Positions 46,501-58,352 of a DNA stretch of 64,000 nt are shown here, in pieces. Numbering within the stretch: the stretch's first letter is position 1; every line of letters starts with the position of its first letter. Source of the stretch: Umbelopsis ramanniana AG (lineage: Eukaryota > Mucoromycota > Umbelopsidomycetes > Umbelopsidales > Umbelopsidaceae). The stretch spans positions 186,001 to 250,000 of the forward strand of contig NW_026252095.1 of the NCBI RefSeq assembly GCF_025399195.1, in the 5' to 3' direction. The position numbers were made by a program, and so were the translations under genes. Below the pieces are notes generated by a model that saw only the letters and a list, made by a program, of their open reading frames with translations, did no database searches and was not told the DNA's origin.

Positions 46501-49500
46501 TAAAGTCTTCAGAAGTCAAGGATTCAGACTTGTTGGTAGCAACACTCTCAGCCAGTTTCTGCATCAGCTCTTTGCTGGATGCTACTGAGCGATCAAGATC
46601 ATTCTGTAGAGAAGTAATATTCTTATGAGAAGTCTCAAGCTGTTCCTCTGTTGCTCTGAGGTTTGTAAGTGCTTGTGAGCGTTCTGCCTCACGGTCACTA
46701 TCTGACTGCTTCATGCTATTACCAAGATCAACAACTTGTTGGGAAAGCGCTGTCTGTTCCATCATGGCTGTATTCAGTTGCTGTTGAAGCGAGGCGGACA
46801 AATCTTGAGATTCATTGAGCTTTTGCTTGTAATTATTGAGTTCCTGCTTGTAAACATTGAGTTCCTCTTGCAATTGGGCGTGCTTGAGGGACATGTCATC
46901 ATGCGACTTGGATACCTTGACGGCTTCATCCTGAGCTGCGGTGAGTTCCAATATCTTTTGCGAAAGTGATTGTGTAGACAAGGATGATTCTTCCAATTGT
47001 TGCTTCAATAACTGGATAGATTCAGTTGATTCTGAAAGATGCTTTTCGCGCTCTGCAAGTGCCTCTTTAAGCTCATTGATTTGCGATCCATTCTCTGAAG
47101 CTGGAGCGGTAGTAGCAGGATCAGTATCCGCATGTCCATTAACAGCTTTGGGTGCTTCAACTACTTCCTCATGCTTCTTGTCGGCATCAGCATGAAGTGT
47201 GGAGACCTGTGCTATCAAGTTATCACGTTCAAGTTTCAACAATTCTATTTCGCTCTCAAGATGGTTTGTTGTCTTTTGTAGCAGAGCTCTTTCGGAACCA
47301 AAGCCATTGATAAGATCTTGTTGACGAACACTGGCATCTTCAACGGCTTCTGTCGCAGCCTCCAACTTCTGTTGAGCAGCCTGTACAGCATGCTCCAGTT
47401 CAGATTGCTTAATTTCGGAACCGTTCAATTTGCTGTTCATCAATGAAAGTTCTTGCTCGGCTTGCTCAAGCTGCTGTTGCAAGGTATGCTCCTTCTGCTT
47501 AGACAATGATAGTTCACGCTCCATTTCCTCATACAATCCAACTGCCGGTTCTGCCACTGGCTCCGAAGACATCATTCTCTCTTCTTCAGCCTTGGCCAGC
47601 TGCTCTTGAACAATCTTCTCTAGCTTGTCTATCTGTGTTTCAGCCTGTTCATTCGCCTTGAACGACTCTTCGAGTTTCTTGTTGGCTTCTTGGTTCTGAG
47701 TCTCAAGAATCACCAAGTGCTTTTCCAGGCCTTCAATTTGTGCATTCAAAGATACAATTTGCTTTTCCTTCTCAACTACATCAGCAGCTTGTTGATACCC
47801 ATTCATCTCTTGTTGGAAATTGAGAGATTGTCGCTTTTGGTCATTTTCCAGTGCTGAGTCCAGCTCATTAAGGTGATTGCGGTCGTAATCTTCAACTTGC
47901 TCCTTCTTCTCTACGCTGGTATTATTCTTGAGAAGAGTATCATACTTTGATTGTAGTTCGGTATGCTGCACCTCTAGCTGTTGGTATCGCAGCAAGGAAT
48001 CATCTAGTTCACGCAGCAACATTTTTTGATCGTCACCTCGTTCTGCCTGTTCGACGCGAATTTTCAATGCTTCGGTGGTGGTATCCTTTGCCGCACAAGT
48101 GACTTCCAAAGCTTGGACGGCTTCAGCCAATGCATCTTTCTCCTTTTCAACATTGGCAAGTCGTTGTTCAAGCGAGCCGATATACTGTTCTGTACTATCT
48201 TCTGTCTCAGTTAGCTTGACCAGTTTTGCTTTAAGATCATTGAATGCCTCTTGGTCTTGAATGCTATCTTGAGATACCTTTGATAGCTTATTTTCGAGTT
48301 CTTGGATGTAGAGATCATTGCTTAATTCACGTTCCGTCACTTTGGAAATACGGCTTCTAAGCTCTGAAATGACGTGTGATTGGCTCTCATGGACTTGTTC
48401 TAAATGAGTGATACGAGCGGCTTGCTCTTCAAACCCAATATCAGAGTGATGCAGAGCAGCTCGGGCCATGGCAAGTTGGGATTCCAAGACAGAAATCGAT
48501 TTCTCGTACTCTTCAATGACGGGTTCAACCAAATGTTCAAAGTCGACTTCTTGTTTGAGCTTTTCGATATCTTCTGGTCGAGGTCCAGACTCATTCTTCC
48601 ACATTTGTTTCAGTTGATCACCAGCGACTTGTTCACGATCTCGCGTAACAGCAAGCTCTCCTTCTAATTTTTCTATCAGGTGCTGCAGGTTCATGATTTC
48701 GTTGCGCTGATCCAGAAAGATTTGTTCCAAATCTGGCGTGGTGCTCGGCGAAGTATGACCATCCGAGGTTAATGAATGGGAGGAAGTAGTCAAGTCTTTG
48801 CTGGCAGTAGAGGATGCAATCGACATTGTTTTAGCTGCTCGTAGCTCTGTTTTCAACTTGGTAATGATGCCACGTAAAAATTCAGCATTGTCGTTTGTTT
48901 GCCATTCTTCAAACTCGTTCTTCTCCAGTCGATTACGAATATTTCTTGCTCGATTGGCGTACATCAGGGTATTGACAGTTTCTATCAAATTGTATTCGGC
49001 AGGACTTACACAGGCAATCATGAGAGTGGTAGCATTGCCTCCTAATGAATCCTGCAATAAGCGGGTCAGTTTGGAGTCTCGGTAGGGTACGTGTGTACTT
49101 TTCTTGGATGGATCGCCTAGTGCGGAAATAACATTTCCTAATGCGAGAAGACCTCCATTGATATTGATGCCTTCCTTCCTTCTGTCTCCTTCAGCCGCTG
49201 TTCTCTTAAGCTACATGGTAAATAAAAACAAAGTAAGTAAACCAATATCAACCTTCTAGCAAGTTAAATTGATCAGCACTCTATCAATATAAATAATAAG
49301 GCGGCATACTCTTTCACTTCCGGCAAGATCTACAAAATGAAACTTGGAATGCGTGATGACCCAGTCGCCTTCCTCTCCATTCTCCTGAGGTCGAAATCCA
49401 ATTGAACTTTCGGGTCTGCGTAGGCCTGAATGTCGATTTGATGTTACGCTTGGACTTGGCGATCGTTGAGATGCGGGGATGGGAGAGCTCGATCCGCTGG

Positions 49501-50634
49501 ATGGGACCCATTTTTCTTGACGAAGTGTAACTGAGAAAATAGCATGCGAACGAGATGACTTTTCGTTCATATCAGTTGATCCTGTGGCACGGTTGCGAGT
49601 ACCTTGCTCCAAAAAGCTATGTGTGAAGTGGGGTTAGCAAGGTGCGTGTATGTTTCCTTCCAAAAGCAACTGAAAGGGGGTGAACGTACTTCAAGACGTC
49701 ATTGGTATTTTCTACCGCTAATTCTCGAACTCCACTCCAGTATATTTGACCTTTTGAATCTTCTCTAATGGAAACTGGTGTTCGCTCTGACGGGGGAGTA
49801 GGGTTGAGTAAATCGACCAAATCTTCATTATAAATCTCGACAAATGAGACTTTAATCGAGCTTTTGTTTCTACGCATGTCGTCCAACGCGGAAGCAACTG
49901 ATAACGGCCGGAATTTCCTTTCTAATTTGCTGCGACCGTTACTCAAATTGGGTGCATTTGTTCTATCCAACGTCTCGAATAATAAACTCATGGCTCGTGG
50001 AATGATGCCTTCGTTTTGTATGTCGTCGGCGTCATCTCCATGCTGTGCTGTTCCCATTGTATACGTTTTTCCAGATGACGTTTGTCCCTACAAACCAGAC
50101 GAGAATGTGGTTAAAACATAAGTCAAGTTGATCTCAATCAATAAATTCCTCCTTCATGATACTTTACATAGGCTAAGATAGTGACATTATAACCTGTTTG
50201 CAATAAATTAGACCCGCACCACATTAGTTCAACATGCTTTCGATCTCATGGATTATTTTTTTCCTGCATTGTTGTTTGTAAAAACCTACCATCAATAAAT
50301 TTGTGGATCAAGGGGGATGCCAAAGTAACGAAAATCTCATCTTGTGTGCTATTAGGGCCAAAAACATAGTCGAATGTGAAGGTTTTTTGATGTGAAACAA
50401 CGTTTACAGAGGAATTTTGGATTTTGAGTACGTCTGCCTCTGACATGTTGGAGAACCGGGGTATCGATCGATCCTTTCCGCTGAGGGGCCTGACTCGAAC
50501 AGCTAGAGAGGCAAACGAGTGGCATTTTTTATATATATATTAGAGTCCAGCAAAAAGTCATATAGTTATAGAGAGTCATGATACTTGCCTACTTGCACAG
50601 CTGTTGTTTGCTGCTGAGCATCGCGAGAGGCCAT
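43568..50634 (-). CDS. Giant kinesin-4-like motor protein
   Basis: This plus-end microtubule motor has a very long coiled-coil tail. From the start at 50634, exons give [27 protein letters not shown] and the ATPase P-loop [12 protein letters not shown]. Next are [15 protein letters not shown], switch [16 protein letters not shown], switch [10 protein letters not shown] and [14 protein letters not shown]. The motor closes with [21 protein letters not shown] and [14 protein letters not shown], then the neck [14 protein letters not shown]. The [14 protein letters not shown] and neck sequences favour kinesin-4 over kinesin-1 or -7. A Ser/Pro-rich loop is inserted before [18 protein letters not shown]. 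The tail (about 1,700 residues) is nearly continuous heptads, with a Pro-rich spacer near 44030-44110. The first intron is GC-AG, and the motor also uses a 26-nt micro-exon (GYNVTILAY). Confidence 0.88.
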
Positions 50635-51683
50635 GTTGTGCAATCAGATGTTAAAACAGACTATGATGGATGATGATGGAGTGTACGACAGAACTGGAAA
50701 AAAAAGAGGGCACAGAAGATATAAAATAAATATTGCAATTCGTTAAATCCTCTTTTTTTATTGCCACTTGCAGCAGCTGAACCAATTTTGCAAACCAGAA
50801 ATCAATCAGCAATTTAAATCATGTTTTTTATTTACGCTTGCTACAACTCATAAATGAAATTCGTTTGTTGGTGAAATCTACGTTAATTCCTTCGTCGTGA
50901 ATAATGTCCGCTTCATCAATTAATGGCGGGTTATTCGTTCTGGGCTCAGGGGCAGTGCCTGCTTTTTTAATCGTTAGTGTTTTTTCATGTCACGCCAGCA
51001 ACATAACACGTTTTTTGATGCCAACAATATCGTCCGGAGCCCGAGTTCTCATGTTGGGAGTACAAACTGACCTCAGCCAATATGTACGTTGTTTTTGCTA
51101 CATGGCCAAGGACAAGAAAATCCCTTGCTTGTACCAAACATATGTCCATGGCTCGTCGTTATGGCATTGGACTAATCAACTCCACAGGAAACGCGAAATC
51201 GGCCAAATAGATTGTAAGCTTGGTAGTCCTAAACTATTTCTGCTTTATTGCTCATCATTCGTAATTGCTTTCCCAATTCTTTCAAAAAAAAAAATACCTT
51301 GGCGATAAAACAATGAAATTACACTTGGCGTATGGGCAGCACAAGGTATGAAGGCTCTGACAATCAGTGGATAGATAGTCTAGCAGTAGCGTATTCTTAT
51401 CTACAGACTCAATCTTCCGTAAATTTGAATGAGGTGTTCATATCTTTTCCTGAAACTTGATTTAATGTTGATTTCAACAGAGGGTTGCAATATGCGTTGG
51501 CCTTGGTTATGAACACGTCAATGATAACAGTGTTCCGGCTGAAATGTTGGCATTACGAATTGCCTTATTTGTTTGGTTGGTATCACGTGTAGGACGGACT
51601 TTTGCATTTTGAAGAGGAGCTTTGAGAAGACCTTGTGGGCCAAGCTTTGCCGAGAATTCCTACAATATTTCTAGGCGTTCACC
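50635..51683. other. Intergenic region (1 kb) with unassigned frames
   Basis: A plus-strand frame from 50904 (MSASSINGGLFVLGSG...) and later exon-like pieces with good splice signals exist. One is MKLHLAYGQHK|gtatgaagg near 51309-51341; another is VAICVGLGYEHVNDNSVP near 51482-51535. They do not assemble into a protein I recognise. A small gene or a relic is possible, but I cannot support a call. Confidence 0.3.
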
Positions 51684-53752
51684 ATGCCGGATCTACACGT
51701 TCGTCCATACTCAATTGCAGAGCTGAACAATCTCAGCGAAACAAAGGTTGATGCGAACACTCCAATACGACTGTACTTCCGATCCGCAAAATCTGTACTT
51801 CAACAGGCACGAGTGTACATGAATGAAGGCGATTTTCAAGAAGCGTACAGGTTATACATGAAATACACCAAGTATGTAATAATACTCGAACATTTTAATA
51901 GTAGAATGACAAGTGCGAGTTTGGTTTCTCGTAAGAATATCATTTCTGACGATTTTGATCTCTTTCACTCATGTAGACTTGGACTATCAGAATTAAGAAA
52001 ACATCCCAAATTCTCACTTACTGAAAACAAGGTCGATATCAAAGCTATAGAAAAAGTAAGTTGTATAGGTGGTGAAATGGCTCGAAGATATAAAAGTTAA
52101 CCCAAAATATAGAACTGCAATGAAGCATTGAATGCTATGGAATTGATGAAGCCAAAATTGGAAGCGAGGTACAAAGATTATATCCATCGACTAGAAAAGG
52201 AAAAGGAACGACTGAGGAAGATAAAGGAGGAGGAAGGCAGACAATCGAAGTTACGAAAGCTAGCCTATGTCGAAGAAAAGACCCAAGTCGACGAAGAACC
52301 CACCAATAAACCATGGTCATTGCAGGACGAATTGCAGGGCGTTGTAGGAGTTGGAAGTCAAACAGAAGCAGCCTATAGGTAAGTCATTAGGGTAACAATA
52401 GATTCAGCCTGCGTCTTCTGTTTTCAAGTGACTTAGATGTATTTTTACAGACAGTCATTGGATAATTCGTCGCATGTATACTATCCTGGAGTTTTGCAGC
52501 GAAACCAAAGTGATCAGTAAGCATCCTTTAAGTAACAACATGACAGGCGGTGACTTTTTGTCTTATATACTTTACACTTTGAAGGTTCACCTATCAAGCG
52601 AACACAGGCGATGTTTTGATTAAGTCTCCGCCAATACCTCGTAAGGAACCTCTGGTACCAAGCAACGTACCCCTCAACCTACCACCTATACCACCAAAAG
52701 TACATTTGGATGCTAGTCCTGGACCAAGCTTACCTCCCAAGATTGAATTAGAAGTATCGAAAGACATATCCAATGACGTTGGGGATTTCAGTGATGGTGA
52801 GCTAACATTGATATAGGCTATCATCCATAGTTCGCTCGAAATGAATTGACTCTGTTATTCCATTACAGCTACCACGGAAAATGGAGAGCCTTTACGACGT
52901 GTTAACACACCATCAAAGATTATGGAGCGGTTCTTAGAAATTGCGTCGACAAACACGAATAGAAATTTGGAGACCTGTGGTATATTATGCGGCCACTTGG
53001 TAGGTGGAACCATCTTTTTTATGAAGAACAAGGTGGCTACAACATATAAACTAAATGACACATTTACTTTCCACAGAAATCGAACGAACTAACAGTCACC
53101 ACCCTCCTGATACCCAAGCAAACATCCACTTCGGACACATGTACTACTGAGAACGAAGAAGAGGTATTCGAATATCAAGACCGGCATGATTTACTCACAC
53201 TGGGTTGGATTCACGTAAGTACAATGTGCCTTCTGTACTCATTCAGATCGGAGTTTGACTAACGAGTCCACCACCAACTGCCCTTAATTTAGACACATCC
53301 AACACAGTCATGTTTTATGAGTTCAGTGGATCTTCACACTCATTGCTCATATCAATTAATGCTGCCTGAAGCCATTGCCATAGTCTGTGCTCCGAAGCAT
53401 AAGCCAAAGTAAGTTTATTGCTATAACTTAAAAACCTACTGAATAGTTTGTCCCACTAACGGCATGCGTCGTTCACGTTACGCTATCTCACCTTGTACGT
53501 TACATTTCATTTCAGTTACGGCATTTTTCGACTGACAGATCCACCTGGTCTTGATGTGATTACACGGTGCCGTGAACCCAGGGCCTTTCATCCACACCCC
53601 GACGTTCCCATTTATACAGTAAGTCAGACGAGCGCAGGTGGGTGTCCTGCATGCAGTCACTCCTAACCCCAAAAACGTTGTTGTAGGATGCTTTGGATCT
53701 AGGACACGTACGAATGTCTCCACTTTCGTTCAACGTAGTGGACCTACGATAG
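51684..53752 (+). CDS. AMSH-type JAMM deubiquitinase (STAMBP-like)
   Basis: This zinc metallo-deubiquitinase cleaves K63-linked chains on endosomal ESCRT cargo. The N-terminus ([17 protein letters not shown]..., [25 protein letters not shown]) is a USP8-dimerisation/MIT-like helical domain. A charged coiled coil ([20 protein letters not shown]) and a Pro-rich linker follow. The JAMM domain has [10 protein letters not shown] with the catalytic Glu, [23 protein letters not shown] (H-x-H-x7-S-x2-D) and a second zinc site typical of AMSH. The final exon reads [20 protein letters not shown]. All metal ligands are present. Eight or nine exons have normal junctions. It shares an endosomal role with the USP8/Doa4-like enzyme at 5514-9265. 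Confidence 0.92.
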
Positions 53753-53960
53753 CACTTTCCAGCACCCCATCCACCAATAAGAACGACTTTGGCAAGTGGG
53801 AAAATCCTAAAAGCGGACTTGTCGCACTTTTTGGTCACCCAAATGGTCTCCTAGTTGAAAATTTGTAGCCAGCTGATTGATTCCACACTTCTTTTGCTGG
53901 CGTCCTCTCTTCTTCCTTTCTTTCGTTCTTAATAATCTATTTAATATAATACAACTGGAG

Positions 53961-55884
53961 ATGCCGCTTTTCAAAAGAAACCAGCAGGAGATCCAACATG
54001 AAGAAGTTGTTACTGATCCAGTCTATCGCACCTATAAAATTCGTTACTTCGGTCTGACGATGTTGGTTCTCCTCAATATTGTCACTGCTTTAAATTGGAC
54101 CATCTTTGCGCCAGCACCACAATTCGCTGCAGACTACTTCAACACTTCGCTATCTAGCATCAATTGGTTTGCAAATGTCTATCTGCTTTGCTATCTTGTA
54201 TCCAGTCCATTATCGAGTTTGGCATTCGAGCGATACAGCTTGAAATTCGGTGTACGTACGCAGCTTTAGATCGTTTGCGCCGAATATGGCTTGATAGCTT
54301 GTTTTTATTTATTTCATTGTTATATGGTTGCAGATTGTGACTGGAGCAGCACTGCAATTGCTTGGAGCATGGCTCCGCTATTTTGCTACATTCGTACAAA
54401 ATCAACAAGGCAAATTTGCATTGGCCATGATCGGTCAGGTAAAGTTGAGAGACGACGATAGTGGCACTGGCAGGTGAATGTTAAACAGCGTGTGAACTAA
54501 AACCGGTGTATATGCAGATTTTGTGCGCGCTAGCACAACCTTTTTTTCTCAATGCCCCCACTCCAGTGAGTACCAATTGATGATGTCCTCCTTTCTACAT
54601 AGCAGACGCTAATTTATATTATATAGTATGCTGCTACGTGGTTTACACCAGCAGCTAGAGCGACAGCTAATATGGCTGGATCCATCTGTAAGTTCACAAA
54701 AAATAATTTTTAACCACAATAGCAGCACCCAGATAATATCATCCAGACAGAGCAATCTAATGTTTGACAATATTAATTTTATAGCAAACCCTGTTGGTGT
54801 GGCTCTAGCAGACCTTATTATACCCGCGCTCATCGTTGATGAGTCTTCCCTACCCTTCGGTGTAAGCACTATCATATGATTGACTATTTCCCGTGATTAT
54901 TGTGAAGAGTAACGTATTCTCCTTATCTCTAGCTGCTTATTGTTGCTTGTATCACCACCGCTGTTGCTATACCGACCGTCTTCATTCCTCCGAGACCACG
55001 CACCCCGCCCTCGCCAAGTGCTGCTCGAGTGAATAGCAGACCATACTTGTCTGACCTCAAGTTGATGATCACCAACCGAAATTATCTTGTATTGCTCTTC
55101 TGCTTTGCGACTTTTGTTGGTATCTTCAATGCCATGTCAACTCTCTTGAACCAAATTGTGACACCTTATGGCTACAGCAACGATGACGCTGGCTTTATGG
55201 GCGTGGGCATGATTGTTGGAGGTTTGGTTGGAGCTATTGCTATGGCTATCTTTGTCGACAAGACTAAGCTACACAAGATTTCTATCAAGATTGCTTTGTT
55301 CCTATCTGGTATCATGTACCTGGTCCTTCTTTTCGTCGGTAGGTTATTGTCCATGGGGAACATATTGCTCACATCATTGATGATGCACTAACACTTTAAT
55401 CTAACTCATTATGTTCCGCTAGTCAAATCAGACAATATGATTGCTATAATGGTTATTTGTGTCTTGATTGGTTTCTTGAACTTCAGTGCTCTACCTGTTG
55501 GTCTTGAGCTTGGAGTTGAATGTCAGTATATCTCTTGCACCTTACCACGATGATGGCAACAGGCTGATCCTTTCTTTATTTCAACTAGGCACATTCCCTG
55601 TGGCAGAGTCAGCTTCTAGCTCTACCTTGTGGGCATCTGCACAAATTCTTGGCATCGTTTTTATTGAGATCATGGACGCTCTACGATATCCCGATGATCA
55701 AGGCAACCCTAATGGTAATATGAGGCGGGCCCTCATCTTGGTTGCCGTTTTTGCTCTCGTGGCCGGTACGGTATCTTTACTTTATCGCGGCCGGAACTAT
55801 CGTATGGAAAGTGAAGCTGCTGCCGAAGGCCCTGAAAAGGATGGTAGTAACGTTGAAATGCACGACAAGGCTGAAGAAGCATAA
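53961..55884 (+). CDS. MFS transporter, FLVCR-like
   Basis: This is a twelve-helix carrier of the feline-leukaemia-virus-receptor/DIRC2 branch. Family members move heme, choline or related cations in animals; the fungal substrate is unknown. The start at 53961 (MPLFKRNQQEIQHEEV) is followed by YFGLTMLVLLNIVTALNWTIFAP. Next come LSSINWFANVYLLCYLVSSPLS, YAATWFTPAARATANMAGS and NPVGVALADLIIPALIV. The second half has LDLKLMITNRNYLVLLFCFATFVGIFNA and MVICVLIGFLNFSALPVGLELGVE, with the family-like W-F-x-x-x-x-R-A segment intact. The tail is acidic and cytosolic. It lies 208 bp downstream of the AMSH-like gene on the same strand. Confidence 0.85.
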
Positions 55885-56026
55885 ACTTCATCATTCATAA
55901 TTTATTTCATTTTAATACATGACATGGCATGACATGACATGAGTGAAGGATGCCCTGGTTGCAAACTTAACTTGGGTAACTTAAAAATATGATGAACGTA
56001 AACTGACCATGTTGGGCGCAGACAAA

Positions 56027-56050
56027 TTGTTGTTGTTGTTGTTGTTGTTG
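56027..56050. repeat. (TTG)8 microsatellite
   Basis: Eight perfect TTG units lie upstream of the T5orf172 gene. A nearby degenerate GACAT repeat (about 55916-55941) precedes it. Confidence 0.9.
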
Positions 56051-56181
56051 TGCTCTGTGCATCGGAACCTATTTATAATATATCGATTCTCTCTCCCCTC
56101 GATCCCGAAACTGTTCTTCCTCTCTTACAACCTTTCTCCTCTTCCAACTTTTCCTGTCTATACTGTTCGCCGTTTTGTCCG

Positions 56182-57423
56182 ATGTTGAAAGCCTTGCCTA
56201 GCCATTCCCCCGAGCCTGTATCGGTAGTGAGTGGGTCTACATGCAATGGGATTACAGTTAGTGGTAATCCTTGCAAGCAGTCTGTAGCCAACGGATTCTT
56301 TAACGAACACGGGCAAGTGTTTTGTTATAATCATCAGAGGCAGGCGAAAGTGGGGAATATATTTTTAAAGGAACGGTGGGAGGATGAAAAACCGAAACGC
56401 AGTCTAGTGACTGGGAAATCCAATAACAAGCCCACCAGCCAGCGAGCAGAAGACGATGGTTCCATGCGCCAACTGATTACTCAGTTCAAGCGCTTATTCC
56501 ACCCTGCGTCGTCTGCGAAGTACCAGGATGCGGCAGCAGTGGCAACGAAACATGTCATAAACGATCATAAACACCACCTGCCTCAGGTTCGACGGCAACC
56601 GCTACAGCCACTACAGCCTGCATCTCGCGCTGTCATATCACCTGCCGCGCTTCCCATAACACCATCTACTCCCGTCACTGAAAAAGTCCCCATATTACGA
56701 CAATGTCAGGCCATTAATCGCCATAATGGCAGGCAATGTTCGCGAACATTCAAAGGCGAAATAGAGACATTTTGTTTCCAACATCGCAAGATCCCGCTTC
56801 AAGCTCACGCGCTCGTTCAGCCCTTACCAGCACTACCCAACATTCTGCTTAAAGATTTTGGTAAGTCGTTGACTGGATAGACGATGATGGTTTTTCGCGT
56901 CAATTTAATATCAGCCCACTCATCCTTGACATATCACGACTAATTAGCTCGGTATATTCCCGATCACCTTTCGGTCAACACCAAGAAACTGCTGTATCAG
57001 GAGTTGAGCAAACCATTATCTCAATCCGATAGCCCAGGTTATATCTATACCTACATGCTCACGTCGTCGTCGACTGCCACCCACGCCCTGTTCAAAATAG
57101 GACGAACCAAAAATCTCCACAGACGGATGTATCAATGGGTTTCAAAATGTGAATACGTGCCGAAATTGGTCGAGTGTTTCCCGCGCACAGAAGATGAAGA
57201 GCAGGTTCGGTTCTCTCATCGTGTTGAACGGCTAGTTCACATTGAACTATCCGACAGGTACCGGGCCGATGCAGAAGTCTGTGGTGGCTGCGGTGGGATG
57301 CATCGCGAATGGTTTAAAGTCGCTAGAAGCAAAGGCATGTCTGATAAAGACATGTGGCTTGTTCTCAGGGAGGTTGTTGTGCGATGGGTCAACTATGTTG
57401 CCAAAGCTGCCCCACCCATGTAG
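56182..57423 (+). CDS. T5orf172/DUF1766 (GIY-YIG-like) protein with two Cys/His modules
   Basis: Two exons meet at 56861/56948 (DF|ARYIPDHLS). The N-terminal half carries two similar C-x8-C-x14-C-x2-H modules, CNGITVSGNPC..FCYNH and CQAINRHNGRQC..FCFQH, joined by a basic Pro-rich linker. The C-terminal T5orf172 domain reads GYIYTYMLTSSSTATH, ALFKIGRTKNLHRRMYQW and VERLVHIELSDRY. A CGGCGGMHREWF motif follows. The family is thought to bind or cut DNA, and its role in fungi is unknown. The start at 56182 (MLKALPSH) is preferred over an upstream in-frame ATG at 56050, whose added segment is non-conserved-looking and begins in the microsatellite's flank. Confidence 0.82.
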
Positions 57424-57591
57424 AAAACCTAGAGAACATTTCACTACCACCTTCATCCACCACTGTGAGGTCATGTAAATTATTCCATTGTAACATCACC
57501 ACTGCATTTTGTATAATAAACGAGGTAACGAATGAGCCTGAGGACTATTCAGCCATGCTAAACATTATTGGAAACTATTATGTGCGTGCGT

Positions 57592-58115
57592 TCAATTGGA
57601 CTTGGTCACCCTCACCGCCTTGGACTCTCGAATCTTGGCATCTTTAATGTCTTGCTGCGAGGAGGTGAAGGTATAGACTGCGCCTTCGCACTTAGCTTCG
57701 GCATAGAAATGAATATTGACACCATGGGAGTTAACGTCAAAGGAATAGAATTCTTTTACGTCAATGTTCCAGCATGGAGACCTTGCTTTCACAGGCGTAT
57801 GTTTAGTTGTCCAGTTTGCGTCCACCGTTTGCTCTTCACCGACCCAAACCACATACCTCCATTTGCATTGGTCCATTCCTGCTTCTGGCCCTTGTAGTTT
57901 TTTTCTGAATATACGCCCAAAAAAAGGCGTCGCGGGTACTCTTCATGCACAGCGTTGCGTGCACTATTATCATTCTCAGTAGCAGAGACACTATCGTCTG
58001 TTCGCTTCTTTAGTTCTCCACGGTATGGTATAGGAGGCTCGCCAAGGTAAGGTGGAGCCGCAAGGCATGATCCTATGATTAGAAGAGCGATCCAAAAAAA
58101 TAACTTGGCATACAT
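57592..58115 (-). CDS. Small secreted protein, beta/gamma-crystallin-like
   Basis: The start at 58115 gives a signal peptide (MYAKLFFWIALLIIGSCLAA) and a short dibasic propeptide-like region (RGELKKRTDD, and later YPRRLF). One 68-nt intron (donor G|gtatgtgg, acceptor gtgaaag) joins EWTNANG to ARSPCWNID. The mature part, LFLGVYSEKNYKGQKQEW..SPCWNIDVKEFYSFD..GVNIHFYAEAKCEGAVYTF, has the Y-x-D/E-x-N-Y-x-G pattern. It also has a single Cys pair, as in beta/gamma-crystallin-type small secreted proteins. The fold assignment is an inference. A TATA-like element (TATAAAG, complement of 58161-58167) lies about 46 bp upstream. Confidence 0.65.
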
Positions 58116-58352
58116 CTTTAACAGAATGCTTTTGTCATGCGATGAAAAGAAAGGCGTGGACTTTATACAACTTTGGCGGGCGGCTGGTTTTAAGGCTCAA
58201 AGTGAAACCGGAGACTAGGATTTTGAGAAATGCTTGGTCGTCAAATCCTGGGGGATAAATATGTCTTTTATTTCATTTGACTGACAAATGTTTCATTGAA
58301 GATCAAAACAAATTTGTTGGTAAGGAATAAACACTAGGAGAATAAAAATCCG

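Noticed and set aside
43584-49085. Many plus-strand frames antisense to the kinesin tail
   Set aside because: They are shadows of the repetitive Glu/Gln/Leu-rich codons on the other strand and are rich in Ser, Cys and Phe with no structure of their own.
56050-56181. Upstream ATG for the T5orf172 gene
   Set aside because: It follows the TTG repeat and would add a segment with no conserved pattern; the ATG at 56182 precedes the Cys/His modules.
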